Positions 1-8,474 of a stretch of 52,361 bases of DNA are shown piece by piece. Within the stretch, counting starts at the first letter, position 1, and every line of letters begins with the position of its first letter. A program made the translations under genes and the position numbers. Below the pieces are notes generated by a model. It was not told the DNA's origin. It ran no database searches and saw only the letters and a list, made by a program, of their open reading frames with translations. Source of the DNA: Cognatazoarcus halotolerans. GTDB taxonomy: Bacteria > Pseudomonadota > Gammaproteobacteria > Burkholderiales > Rhodocyclaceae. The stretch spans positions 1 through 52,361 of the forward strand of contig NZ_WUAF01000026.1 of assembly GCF_009800965.1 (NCBI RefSeq), written 5' to 3'.

Positions 1-99
1 AAGGCCAGTATCAAGACCAAGCGATTGTTGGCGGCAACATCCGATGAGTACCGCGCCGAGTTGCTCGGATTCGAGCCGGAAGACGAGGATGACGATTGA
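1..99 (+). CDS. C-terminal end of an unknown protein (partial)
   Basis: The reading frame is open from the left edge and ends at a TGA at 97-99, giving the last 32 residues of a protein whose start lies outside the window. The tail is charged and finishes in an acidic run (EPEDEDDD). No motif is visible, so no function is assigned. It runs toward the convergent amn gene. The 111 bases between the two stop codons are GC-rich with imperfect inverted repeats and no clear T-tract. Confidence 0.55.
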   Translation, partial: KASIKTKRLLAATSDEYRAELLGFEPEDEDDD

Positions 100-210
100 T
101 GACGTTCGCGTAGCTGCGGGAGCCCTGCTCGGGGGGGCCGTCATGCGCACGGCAAGGGCGCGGGCCGACCGGCGACGGGCCGAGAGCCCGACCGGTTGCG
201 GCCCGACCGA

Positions 211-1722
211 CTACTGGAAGGCGACCTCGTCGAAGCTGCGCAGCTTGCGACTGTGCAGGCGATCCACACCCTGCTCACGCAGCAGTTCGATGGCGCGCAG
301 GCCGATGCGCAGGTGTTGGTCGACCCGTTCGCGATAGAAGTGGTTGGCCATGCCAGGCAGCTTGATTTCGCCATGCAGCGGCTTGTCGCTGACGCACAGC
401 AAGGTCCCGTAGGGCACCCGGAAACGGAAGCCGTTGGCGGCAATGGTGGCCGATTCCATGTCCAGCGCGATCGCGCGGCTCTGGCTGAAGCGCCGCTCGG
501 GCGAGCTGGGCGCATCGTGCGAGGGCAGCAGCTCCCAGTTGCGGTTGTCGGTGCTCGCCACGGTGCCGGTGCGCATCAGGCGCTTGAGCTCGTAGCCCTT
601 CAACTGGGTGACGTCGGCCACCGCGGCCTCGAGCGCCACCTGCACCTCGGCCAGCGGCGGGATCGGCACCCAAAGCGGCAGCTCTTCATCGAGCACATGG
701 TCTTCGCGCACATAGCCGTGGGCCAGCACATAGTCACCCAGCTGCTGCGTGTTGCGCAGGCCCGCACAGTGACCGAGCATGATCCATGCATAAGGCCTCA
801 GTACCGCGATGTGGTCGGTGATGGTCTTGGCGTTGGCCGGGCCGACACCGATATTGACCATGGTGATGCCGGCACGATCGCCGCGCACCAGATGGTAGGC
901 AGGCATCTGCGGCAGCCGCGGCGGGGGCGCGCCGTTGCCGTCGCCGGGCTGGGCGGGATGACCGCTCCGACGGGTAATGACGTTGCCCGGCTCGACGAAG
1001 GCCTCGTAGTCATGCGCACCGGGCGCTTCGGCCATCAGCGCGCGGCCGAGCTTGATGAACTCGTCGATGTAGAACTGGTAGTTGGTGAACAGCACGAAGT
1101 TCTGGAAATGCTCGGCCGCAGTGCCGGTGTAGTGGCGCAGGCGGTGCAGCGAGTAGTCGACCCGCGGTGCGGTGAACAGCGACAGCGGGTAACGGATCAC
1201 GCCCCCGGCATCCGGGCGCGGGTCGCAGGTGCCGTTGGCGATGCCGTCGTCCATCGCACCGAGGTCAGGGAAGTCGAACAGGTCGCGCATCAGGCGCCGT
1301 CGCTCCGGGCTCAGGTGGCCTTCGATGTGTTCATTCTCGGCAACCGAGAAATGCAGCGGCAGGGGCTGGCTGCCGACACCGACCTCGAGCGCGACCTGGT
1401 GATTCTTGATGAGCAGGCGGAACTGTTCGAGATAGTAGTCGGCAAAAAGGTCGGGGCGCGTCAGCGTGGTTTCGTAGGTACCCGGGCCCGGGACAAAGCC
1501 GTAGCTCAGCCGCGAGTCGGCCCGCGCGACGGTCGTGGTGCGGATGCGCACCATCGGATAGAAGGCCCGGCATCGTTCGCCGAAGTCCTCACCGGCGACG
1601 AATCGCCGCAGTGCATCACGCAGCGTCGCGATGCTGGCATCGTAGATCGCACCGACCTGTTCGAGGGCCGCGGCCGGGTCATCGAAACAGACCGGTTCGA
1701 CTGGGGCGGGATCTGGATTCAA
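211..1722 (-). CDS. amn: AMP nucleosidase
   Basis: Hydrolyses AMP to adenine and ribose 5-phosphate in the cytoplasm, part of purine nucleotide turnover. The 503-residue product matches the usual length (E. coli Amn is about 484). The N-terminal part (about 1-175) is the AMP nucleosidase-specific domain with the conserved YGFVPGPGTYETTLTRP stretch. The C-terminal half is a nucleoside-phosphorylase-type fold with the ALDMESATIAANGF segment near residue 415. The start is a TTG at 1720-1722, chosen because AAGGAG stands six bases upstream. The 78-residue gene upstream on the same strand is 139 bases away. No oddities are seen. Confidence 0.93.
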   Translation of the reverse strand: MNPDPAPVEPVCFDDPAAALEQVGAIYDASIATLRDALRRFVAGEDFGERCRAFYPMVRIRTTTVARADSRLSYGFVPGPGTYETTLTRPDLFADYYLEQFRLLIKNHQVALEVGVGSQPLPLHFSVAENEHIEGHLSPERRRLMRDLFDFPDLGAMDDGIANGTCDPRPDAGGVIRYPLSLFTAPRVDYSLHRLRHYTGTAAEHFQNFVLFTNYQFYIDEFIKLGRALMAEAPGAHDYEAFVEPGNVITRRSGHPAQPGDGNGAPPPRLPQMPAYHLVRGDRAGITMVNIGVGPANAKTITDHIAVLRPYAWIMLGHCAGLRNTQQLGDYVLAHGYVREDHVLDEELPLWVPIPPLAEVQVALEAAVADVTQLKGYELKRLMRTGTVASTDNRNWELLPSHDAPSSPERRFSQSRAIALDMESATIAANGFRFRVPYGTLLCVSDKPLHGEIKLPGMANHFYRERVDQHLRIGLRAIELLREQGVDRLHSRKLRSFDEVAFQ

Positions 1723-1861
1723 GGCACGCTCCTTTTCACGGGGTCGGGCATCGTCGGCATTCCGCCGGACATCGCCTCACTGATTTGGGGCTGCTCGGAA
1801 TCCGCCGGGGGAATCGCCCGGCACCCCGCCCCAAACCCTCGGGATCTGCCGCAAAGGCCGA

Positions 1862-2098
1862 TCAGGACTGCCTGTCAAGATATTCGCCGTCCCCGAGCGC
1901 ACCGCTCTCGAGCCCCAGCGCCTCGAGGTCAAGCCCCTTCTCGAGGATGAAGTTGGTGCTGATGTCGATGATGTGGCAGTCACCCGGATCGTCGTCCGAA
2001 TGGTTCTTCACCACGACCTTTCCCTTGGCGGCGAGGCGATGGTTGATGCGCACGATCAGATCCTTCTCGGATACGGCAACCGGTTTCGATTCACTCAT
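1862..2098 (-). CDS. Small hypothetical protein (78 aa)
   Basis: A short acidic soluble protein beginning MSESKPVAVSEKDL. The ATG at 2096-2098 is preceded by a strong GGAGG seven bases upstream (GGAGGACCTGATC), which decides the start over a longer upstream frame. It has no transmembrane segment, no cysteine pair and no recognised fold; a central CHIIDISTNFILEKG segment looks like a beta strand followed by a helix. It lies between amn and the alpha/beta hydrolase on the same strand. I do not recognise the family and assign no function. Confidence 0.6.
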   Translation of the reverse strand: MSESKPVAVSEKDLIVRINHRLAAKGKVVVKNHSDDDPGDCHIIDISTNFILEKGLDLEALGLESGALGDGEYLDRQS

Positions 2099-2201
2099 GA
2101 TCAGGTCCTCCGGATGTTGCAGGTGCATAATTCCCGACTCACCGACACAATTGCGCAAGCCGGACGCGAAGTCCACCGCTATCCGCACTTTCCGGCGTTC
2201 G

Positions 2202-2909
2202 TCACCGCTCAAAGCGTCCGGTACGCAGAAAGGCGGCAACCTGCTCGAGGCAGGCTGCCGACACCAGCATCTGCGAATGTCCGACCGGCAGCACGATCGA
2301 ATCTGAAGCGGTGTCGAGCCGGCTCTCGGCGAGACTCACGACACCGTCGTTGGGGCGCGCCAGACCCGGGATCAACCGCCCCACGCCAACGCCCGAGTCG
2401 CCCGCCAGCACGCCGATCTCGAGCCCGGCGGGCGCCGGCAGGCAGGGCTGCGCCAGCCAGTCACCCAGCGACCGCCCGACGAGCGCACGCAGCAGCGGAA
2501 TACCTTGCAACACCCGGGCGCAGTGCGAGCCGCCACACGGGGACCCGAGCAGCACGACGCGGCCGATGCGCTTGTCCGGCCGGTCGGCAAGCATGCGCAG
2601 GATCACCAGCCCGCCGAGACTATGGCCGACGAGATGGACGACCGGCGCATCGATGGCCGCAACGAAACCGGACAGGGCGCGGGCATTGCCGGCCAGGCCA
2701 GCGCGCACCGACGGGTAGGAGAAGCTCAGGGCCCGGTAACCGAGACGAGCGAGACGGCGGCGCTGCAGGCCGAATACCAGCCCGTGCATCCACAGACCGT
2801 GGACCAGCACCACCGCTTCGCGATGATCTTGTGTGGCGGCTTCGCCGGAGTGGAGGATGCTCAAGGTGACATGCTCGTTCGAACCAGATCGGCGCTCATT
2901 ATCCCGCAC
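2202..2909 (-). CDS. Alpha/beta hydrolase (lipase/esterase-like)
   Basis: A 235-residue alpha/beta-hydrolase fold protein, close to the PGAP1/lecithin-acyltransferase-like lipases of proteobacteria. The oxyanion-side VVLVHGLWMHG is at about residues 33-43. The nucleophile elbow GHSLGG is at 95-100 with Ser97, followed by candidate Asp188 (PNDGV) and His211 (VGHSQM). The substrate is unknown; a carboxylester or lipid ester is the family expectation. No signal peptide is seen. The start is uncertain: the GTG at 2907-2909 gives the full fold but lacks a clear ribosome site. It is divergent from aidB across about 280 bases. Confidence 0.8.
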   Translation of the reverse strand: MRDNERRSGSNEHVTLSILHSGEAATQDHREAVVLVHGLWMHGLVFGLQRRRLARLGYRALSFSYPSVRAGLAGNARALSGFVAAIDAPVVHLVGHSLGGLVILRMLADRPDKRIGRVVLLGSPCGGSHCARVLQGIPLLRALVGRSLGDWLAQPCLPAPAGLEIGVLAGDSGVGVGRLIPGLARPNDGVVSLAESRLDTASDSIVLPVGHSQMLVSAACLEQVAAFLRTGRFER

Positions 2910-3188
2910 GCATCATGTTCGTGGCGGCCCGGCAACGCCCTGCGGCACTCGGCACCGATTTCGACAGTCCTATACTGACGATGCAGCCGCCCGCGCGGCC
3001 ATGCCGGCGCCGCCGCGGTGCGCCGCCTGTGAGACGACCCACCGATGAAGAACCGCCGGAAGCGGCAGTGGCGGGGCGGGGAAATCAAACGCAGCGGGGC
3101 AAGCTGCATCAGGGCCTGCAACGCGGGCACCGCCATGCAGTCCCGATCGACAGGCGAGCCGAAGGCTCGCGCCACCGGAGAGATCGCC
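2910..3188. promoter_or_regulatory. Divergent intergenic region, hydrolase / aidB
   Basis: The region separates the minus-strand hydrolase from plus-strand aidB and must carry both promoters. A TATACT at 2972-2977 would suit a minus-10 for aidB, but no good minus-35 stands 16-18 bases before it. An in-frame extension of aidB back to 3045 is open, but it is low in family similarity and is treated as untranslated. No Ada-type operator was recognised by eye. Confidence 0.3.
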
Positions 3189-4817
3189 GTGACCGCAACG
3201 ATCGACAGTACCAACCAGGCGCCCCCGCTCGAGAACCACAATCGCTACCGCGGTCATCGGGTGCTGCGCGAAGCCGTCGCGCGCGAAGGCGCAGCCTGGG
3301 CCGATGAAGAACTCGCCGCTTGCGGACAGGCGCTCGGCAGCAGCCACTGGATCGCCCAGGGCGATGCCGCCAACCGCTACCCGCCGAGCCTGCACATGCT
3401 GGACCGCTTCGGCGAACGCAGCGACAGCTTCGAGTTCCATCCAGCGTGGCACGCGTGCCTGCACTGGCTCAAGCAGCACGGACTGGCCGGCGCCGCATGG
3501 TGCGACGAACGCGCCGGTGCGCAGGTGCGGCGTGCGGCCCTGTTCCAGCTGTTCGCCGAAATCGAGTGCGGCAGCCTGTGCCCCACCACCATGAGCCACA
3601 GCGCGGCGCCGGTGCTCGCGCGCACACCTGCCCTGGCCGAGCCATGGCGCCGACTGCTGATGGCGGCCGAATACGATCCTCGCGACTTGCCGGCAGGCGA
3701 CAAGAGCGGGCTGCTGGTCGGCATGGGCATGACGGAACGCCAGGGCGGCTCCGATGTGCGCAGCAACACCACCCGCGCGGAAGCGGCGGGTGGCGGCTGG
3801 TACCGGCTCGAGGGCCACAAGTGGTTCTTCTCGGTGCCGATGAGCGACGCCCATCTGGTCACCGCGCAGGCGCCGGGGGGGCTGTCGTGCTTCTTCATGC
3901 CGCGTTTCGGGCCGGATGGCAGGCGCAACGGCATTCGCATCATCCGCGCCAAGGACAAGCTCGGCGACCACGCCAACGCAAGCGCGGAGGTGCAGTTCGA
4001 TGCCGCGCTGGCACTGCTGGTGGGCGAGGAAGGCCGCGGGCTGGCCACCGTGCTGGAGATGGCCAACCATACCCGCCTGGACTGCGCCAACGGGTCTGCC
4101 GGCATCATGCGCGGCGCGTTCGCCGAAGCGCTGCATCACGCCCGTCACCGCCGCGCCTTCGGCAAGGCGCTCGTCGACCAGCCGCTGATGGCCAATGTGC
4201 TGGCCGACATGGCGCTCGAGGTGGCCGGCCATGTCGCACTGTGCCTGCGCGTGGCAGCCACGGTGGACCGTCGCGCCGACGAGGGCGAGGCAGCGCTCGG
4301 GCGGCTGCTGACCCCGCTGGTGAAATACTGGGTGTGCAAGCGCACCCCGGCGCTGGTCGCCGAAGCGATGGAGGTGCTGGGCGGCAACGGCTATGTCGAG
4401 GAAGGCCGCATGGCGCGACCGTTCCGCCAGTCGCCGCTCAATTCGATCTGGGAGGGTTCGGGCAACGTCATGTGTCTCGACGTCCTGCGGGCGCTGGCGC
4501 GCGCACCGCGGGTGACCGAGGCGCTGGTGGCGGAGCTCGAACGCGCTTGTGGCCACAATCGCACCCACGATCGCGATGTCACACACATCAAGAACATGCT
4601 TGCCGCAGGCCCCGTCGAATGCGAGGCGCGGCACTTCGCCGAACGCCTCGCCCTCGTCATGGAGGCCTCGCTGCTGCTGCGCGCCGGCGCCGGCCCGCTT
4701 GCCGACACCTTCACCACGAGCCGCTCGGGCTCCTCATCCGGTCGCGCCTTCGGCACCCTCCCGGCTGGCAGCGACTTTGCTGCGATCCTCGATCACGCCG
4801 GTCTCGAACCGGCCTGA
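3189..4817 (+). CDS. aidB: AidB-family acyl-CoA dehydrogenase
   Basis: A flavoprotein of the acyl-CoA dehydrogenase superfamily. In E. coli, AidB belongs to the Ada alkylation response and binds DNA, with weak isovaleryl-CoA dehydrogenase activity. The GTG start at 3189 has GGAGA upstream and gives 542 residues, the length of E. coli AidB (541). Family signatures are MGMTERQGGSDV, GHKWFFSVPMSDAH, LSCFFMPRFGPDG and EAMEVLGGNGY. The catalytic-base region is SIWEGSGNVMCLDVLR near the end of the FAD domain. The C-terminal DNA-binding-type region is present. It stands alone, divergent from a hydrolase and convergent with the next gene, with no ada or alkA beside it. Confidence 0.92.
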   Translation: MTATIDSTNQAPPLENHNRYRGHRVLREAVAREGAAWADEELAACGQALGSSHWIAQGDAANRYPPSLHMLDRFGERSDSFEFHPAWHACLHWLKQHGLAGAAWCDERAGAQVRRAALFQLFAEIECGSLCPTTMSHSAAPVLARTPALAEPWRRLLMAAEYDPRDLPAGDKSGLLVGMGMTERQGGSDVRSNTTRAEAAGGGWYRLEGHKWFFSVPMSDAHLVTAQAPGGLSCFFMPRFGPDGRRNGIRIIRAKDKLGDHANASAEVQFDAALALLVGEEGRGLATVLEMANHTRLDCANGSAGIMRGAFAEALHHARHRRAFGKALVDQPLMANVLADMALEVAGHVALCLRVAATVDRRADEGEAALGRLLTPLVKYWVCKRTPALVAEAMEVLGGNGYVEEGRMARPFRQSPLNSIWEGSGNVMCLDVLRALARAPRVTEALVAELERACGHNRTHDRDVTHIKNMLAAGPVECEARHFAERLALVMEASLLLRAGAGPLADTFTTSRSGSSSGRAFGTLPAGSDFAAILDHAGLEPA

Positions 4818-4822
4818 ACCGC

Positions 4823-5062
4823 TCAACCGGCCGGCTTGAGCCAGCCTTCGATCTGCTCCGGCAGCGGCACACGGCCGGAATGCACCAGCTTGCCGCCCAC
4901 CGCCACCGCCGGCGTGCTCATCACGCCCATTGCGGCGATCGCCTGCATGTCGGTGACCTTCTCGACCTCGACTTCGACACCAAGGCGCTCGGCGGTTTCG
5001 CGAACCAGCTTCTCGGTCAGTTCACACTTGCTGCAGCCCTTTCCCAGTACCTGTACTTTCAT
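4823..5062 (-). CDS. Thioredoxin-like redox-active disulfide protein
   Basis: A 79-residue single-domain thioredoxin-fold protein of the 'redox-active disulfide protein 2' type (TIGR00412). The active site is CSKC at residues 10-13 in KGCSKCE, and a cis-proline loop MSTPAV lies at about 48-53. It has no signal peptide, so it acts in the cytoplasm. Together with the permease just upstream on the same strand (39 bases away) it forms a two-gene unit often seen in proteobacteria. The partner suggests a role in delivering or reducing the transported metalloid or thiol compound, which is inference. Its 3' end converges on aidB with five bases between the stops. Confidence 0.87.
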   Translation of the reverse strand: MKVQVLGKGCSKCELTEKLVRETAERLGVEVEVEKVTDMQAIAAMGVMSTPAVAVGGKLVHSGRVPLPEQIEGWLKPAG

Positions 5063-5101
5063 GATGCCTGCCTCGCTCCCGGCGACCCGATCATGGTCGC
5101 G

Positions 5102-6142
5102 CTATAGCACTGCGTTGAACACATACCCCACCAGCAGGATGCCAGCCCCGACCACGCCGATGAAGGTGGCGATCAGGCGCGGTTTGAGCACCTTGCGCAG
5201 GATCACCATCTCGGGCAGAGACAGCGCGATCACCGACATCATGAAGGCCAGCACCGTACCGAGGGCCGCCCCCTTGCCCAGCAGGGCTTCGACGACCGGG
5301 ATGATGCCGGCCGCGTTGGAATACATCGGAATGCCGATCAGTACCGCGACCGGTACGGACCACCATGCGTCACGCCCCATCAGCTGCGCCATGAAGTTCT
5401 CGGGCACATAGCCATGGATCCAGGCGCCCACCGCGATACCCGCCATCACATAGGGCCACACCTTGCCGACAATTTCCCGCACCGCCTCGCGACCGGCCCC
5501 GAGGCGCGACGCCCAGTCCACCCGGTCGGCCTCGTAGTCCGCACCGCTGGCCGGCATCGCGAGCACCCAGTCCTCCACCCATGCTTCGAGCCCGAGCCTG
5601 CCGATGACCAGCCCCGACACCACCGCCACGGCCAGCCCGAGCAGCAGGTACAGCCCCGCGATCTGCCAGCCGAACAGTCCGAACAGAAGCGCCAGCGCGA
5701 TCTCGTTGACCATCGGTGCGGAAATCAGGAATGAAAAGGTCACGCCCAGGGGCACGCCGGCGGTGAGGAAACCGATGAACAGCGGCACTGCGGAGCAGGA
5801 GCAGAAGGGTGTGACGATCCCCAGCCCCGCGGCGAGGACGTTGTTGTAGGCGCCACCGTGGCGCGCAAGAATGGCGCGCGTGCGCTCGGCGGAAAAGAAG
5901 CTGCGTACGATGCCCATGACGAAGACCACCAGGGCGAGCAGGAGCAACACCTTGGGCACTTCGTAGATGAAGAACCAGACCGCCTCGCCGGCCGCGCTCT
6001 CGCGACCGAGCGGCAGCAGCGCGAATGCCGCGTCCGCGAGCGGGATGAGGTTCAGATAGACGGCAAACCACGCCGCCAGCGCCGCAGCGGCGAGGGCCAA
6101 GGCCCGTCCCGGCGCCGGCCGGTCGATAATCTCGCTGCTCAT
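5102..6142 (-). CDS. YraQ/DUF318-family permease
   Basis: A 346-residue integral membrane protein with about eight to ten hydrophobic segments. The family motif is TPFCSCSAVPLFIG, carrying two cysteines close to a membrane segment, and a second family segment is GIPMYSNAAGIIPVVEALL. Relatives include putative two-cysteine permeases and the organoarsenical exporter ArsP. The presence of cysteines fits metalloid export, but the substrate cannot be read from sequence. The ATG at 6140-6142 has GGGGAGG eight bases before it and is preferred over an upstream GTG at 6151. It probably forms an operon with the CSKC protein. Confidence 0.85.
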   Translation of the reverse strand: MSSEIIDRPAPGRALALAAAALAAWFAVYLNLIPLADAAFALLPLGRESAAGEAVWFFIYEVPKVLLLLALVVFVMGIVRSFFSAERTRAILARHGGAYNNVLAAGLGIVTPFCSCSAVPLFIGFLTAGVPLGVTFSFLISAPMVNEIALALLFGLFGWQIAGLYLLLGLAVAVVSGLVIGRLGLEAWVEDWVLAMPASGADYEADRVDWASRLGAGREAVREIVGKVWPYVMAGIAVGAWIHGYVPENFMAQLMGRDAWWSVPVAVLIGIPMYSNAAGIIPVVEALLGKGAALGTVLAFMMSVIALSLPEMVILRKVLKPRLIATFIGVVGAGILLVGYVFNAVL

Positions 6143-6302
6143 GCGACGCACCTCCCCGGGAACAACCCCGGATCCATCATGATTTCATTATTCGCTGATA
6201 TTTCTCTTCCGTCTTGATTGACATCAATCCTCCACGGTTGCGGCCGGCGGCGCGGAGCGCCGGGGTTACAATCCGATCCTCTTTCCGCAATCGCCGCCCC
6301 GC
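6143..6302. promoter_or_regulatory. Divergent intergenic region, permease / methyltransferase
   Basis: This stretch separates divergent genes and includes the most AT-rich part of the chromosomal section (about 6178-6225, with TTTCATTATTCGCTGATATTT and TTGATTGACATCAATC). The last piece contains the inverted repeat TTGAT-TGACA-TCAA. It is a plausible shared promoter/operator region, but no consensus minus-35/minus-10 pair was convincing. Confidence 0.35.
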
Positions 6303-7145
6303 ATGTCAGCGCAACCCGAAATACGTCCCGGCCAGTCGGTCGAGCTGCTCAAGCAACTCCATATCCTGACCCGCGACGGCCGGATGAACCAGGACAGTCG
6401 ACGCAAGCTCAAGCAGGTCTACCACCTCTTCCAGTTCCTCGAGCCGCTGCTCAGCGAGACCCTCGGCGAGCACCCGGACGTGCAGCTGGTCGATCACGGT
6501 GCCGGCAAATCCTACCTCGGCTTCATTCTCTACGACCTGTTCTTCAAGGACCTCGCCCCCGGTGGCCGGATCTACGGCATCGAGACGCGTGACGAGCTGG
6601 TTGCGAGTTCGCGACGGCTGGCCGACAAGCTCGGATTCAGCACCGGCATGCGCTTCTACAACCTCAGCGTGGCCGACTCCATCGAATCCGAGCGTCTGCC
6701 GGCACGCGTCGACATGGTCACCGCACTGCACGCCTGCAACACCGCGACCGACGATGCGATCCGTTTTGCCCTCAGGAAGCAGGCGCGCCACATCGTGCTG
6801 GTGCCCTGCTGCCAGGCCGAAGTGGCCGCGGTATTGCGGCGGAACAAGCAGGAACGGCTCGCAGACAGCATCACCGAACTGTGGCGGCATCCGATCCACA
6901 CCCGCGAGTTCGGCAGTCACGTTACCAACGTGCTGCGCTGCCTGCAGCTCGAAAGCCACGGCTACCAGGTCAATGTCACCGAACTGGTGGGCTGGGAACA
7001 CTCCATGAAGAACGAACTCATCATCGCCAGCTACAAGGATCTGCCGCGACGCCGGCCGGGCGAGCGACTCGCCGAACTGCTCCATACGCTTGGTCTGGAG
7101 GAACTCGCCGGACGCTTCTTCCGTGGTGACGAAAGCGCGCCATGA
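6303..7145 (+). CDS. SAM-dependent methyltransferase (METTL25/RRNAD1-like)
   Basis: A 280-residue class I methyltransferase resembling PF13679 (Methyltransf_32), the bacterial relatives of eukaryotic METTL25/RRNAD1. An N-terminal helical lead (1-58) is followed by motif I as LVDHGAGKSYLGF at about 62-74, an acidic strand end GIETRDE, the conserved TALHACNTATDDA near 140, and VPCCQAEV near 168. The paired cysteines are typical of this family. The substrate is unknown in bacteria; RNA or protein methylation is inference. No strong ribosome site precedes the ATG. It is followed by a glutathione transferase after 53 bases. Confidence 0.78.
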   Translation: MSAQPEIRPGQSVELLKQLHILTRDGRMNQDSRRKLKQVYHLFQFLEPLLSETLGEHPDVQLVDHGAGKSYLGFILYDLFFKDLAPGGRIYGIETRDELVASSRRLADKLGFSTGMRFYNLSVADSIESERLPARVDMVTALHACNTATDDAIRFALRKQARHIVLVPCCQAEVAAVLRRNKQERLADSITELWRHPIHTREFGSHVTNVLRCLQLESHGYQVNVTELVGWEHSMKNELIIASYKDLPRRRPGERLAELLHTLGLEELAGRFFRGDESAP

Positions 7146-7198
7146 ACCATCGGCGCAGCTAAACTGAAGCCCTCGATTCGATCCAATTGGAGCCCGCG

Positions 7199-7813
7199 AT
7201 GCAGTTGATCGGCATGCTCGACTCACCCTTTGTTCGCCGTACCTTCATCACTGCCAAGCTGCTCGACATACCGTTCGAGCACCGTCCGCTGTCGATCTTC
7301 CGCAATTTCGCCGAAGTGCACGCGATCAACCCGCTGGTCAAGGTGCCGACCCTGGTGCTCGCCGACGGCGAGATCATGGTCGACAGCACGCTGATCATCG
7401 AATACTTCGAGGAATCCGCGCGCACCCGCACCCTCATGCCCGCCCAGCCGGCGCTGCGCCGCCGCTGTCGACGCCTCACCAGCTTCGGCCTCGCGCTGGC
7501 CGAGAAGTCGGTCCAGCTCTACTATGAGATCGGACTGCGGCCGCAGAACCTGCGCTGGGACGAATGGATCACCCGCCAGACCGGTCAGCTGCGCGACGGC
7601 GCGGCACTGATCGAATCCGAGATTGCCTCGGACGGCTCGGAATGGCTGTGTGGCCGCGAGATCGGCCAGGCGGACGTCACCGTGGCAGTTGCCTGGCGAT
7701 TCAGCCAGTTCGTGCTGCCGCACATCCTCGATCCCGAACAGTATCCCCGGCTGGCTGACCTTTCGGCCCGCGCAGAGGCACTGCCGGCGTTCCGTGCGGC
7801 CGATTTCAAGTAA
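7199..7813 (+). CDS. Glutathione S-transferase family protein
   Basis: A cytosolic GST of 204 residues. The N-terminal thioredoxin-like half begins MQLIGMLDSPFVRR with the Ser in the usual activating position. It continues with the cis-proline VPTLVL and the glutathione-binding VDSTLIIEYFEE. The helical C-terminal half contains GQADVTVAVAWRF, the N-capping/hydrophobic staple region. The ATG at 7199 has GGAG six bases upstream and is preferred over the in-frame ATG at 7187. It lies 48 bases before ruvA and may be cotranscribed. The substrate is unknown. Confidence 0.88.
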   Translation: MQLIGMLDSPFVRRTFITAKLLDIPFEHRPLSIFRNFAEVHAINPLVKVPTLVLADGEIMVDSTLIIEYFEESARTRTLMPAQPALRRRCRRLTSFGLALAEKSVQLYYEIGLRPQNLRWDEWITRQTGQLRDGAALIESEIASDGSEWLCGREIGQADVTVAVAWRFSQFVLPHILDPEQYPRLADLSARAEALPAFRAADFK

Positions 7814-7861
7814 GCCTGCGGGCGCTGCCGGACCGGCCGTGAAAATAGTGAAAGGACCAAG

Positions 7862-8461
7862 ATGATCGGACGCATTACCGGGCTGGTGCTCGAGAAAAAC
7901 CCGCCACAGATCGTTGTCGACGTGGGTGGTGTCGGCTATGAGATCGACGTACCGATGAGCACCTTCTACAACCTGCCCGCAAGCGGCCAGAAAGTCAGTC
8001 TGCATACCCACTTCGCGGTGCGCGAAGACGGCCATTTCCTGTACGGCTTCGCCTCGGAGGACGAGCGAGCCGCATTCCGCCAGCTGCTCAAGGTGTCCGG
8101 CATCGGCGCACGGACCGCGCTGGCGGTGCTCTCGGGACTGTCGGTGAGCGACCTCGCCCAGGCGGTAAGCCTGCAGGAGTCGGGCCGGCTCATCAAGATT
8201 CCCGGGATCGGCAAGAAGACGGCCGAGCGCCTGCTGCTGGAGCTCAGGGACAAACTCGGCAAGACCCTGCCCGGCAGCATTGCCCACATCCCGCAGGGAG
8301 GTGCCGGGACCGCCCCGGACAACCGCAGCGACATCCTCAACGCGCTGCTGGCGCTGGGCTACAACGAGCGCGAAGCGCTCGGCGCGATGAAGGGCCTGGC
8401 CGAGGACGCGGGCGTATCCGACGGGATCCGCGCCGCGCTCAAGGCGCTGTCGAAAGCCTAG
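7862..8461 (+). CDS. ruvA: Holliday junction branch migration protein RuvA
   Basis: RuvA tetramers bind four-way DNA junctions and load the RuvB motor during recombinational repair. The 199-residue product has the expected order: an OB-fold N-terminus starting MIGRITG, two helix-hairpin-helix motifs ([10 protein letters not shown] near 78-88 and [12 protein letters not shown] near 113-124), and a C-terminal RuvB-binding domain after a short linker ([16 protein letters not shown]). An AAAGGA stands before the ATG. Unusually, ruvB does not follow: sppA converges from the other strand 13 bases after the stop, and ruvC does not precede. Confidence 0.96.
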   Translation: MIGRITGLVLEKNPPQIVVDVGGVGYEIDVPMSTFYNLPASGQKVSLHTHFAVREDGHFLYGFASEDERAAFRQLLKVSGIGARTALAVLSGLSVSDLAQAVSLQESGRLIKIPGIGKKTAERLLLELRDKLGKTLPGSIAHIPQGGAGTAPDNRSDILNALLALGYNEREALGAMKGLAEDAGVSDGIRAALKALSKA

Positions 8462-8474
8462 CGGGCGCGGCCCT

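Noticed and set aside
196-1950. Long plus-strand open frame of 584 codons opposite amn
   Set aside because: Mirror frame of a GC-rich gene; no family similarity, and the amn protein on the other strand is unmistakable.
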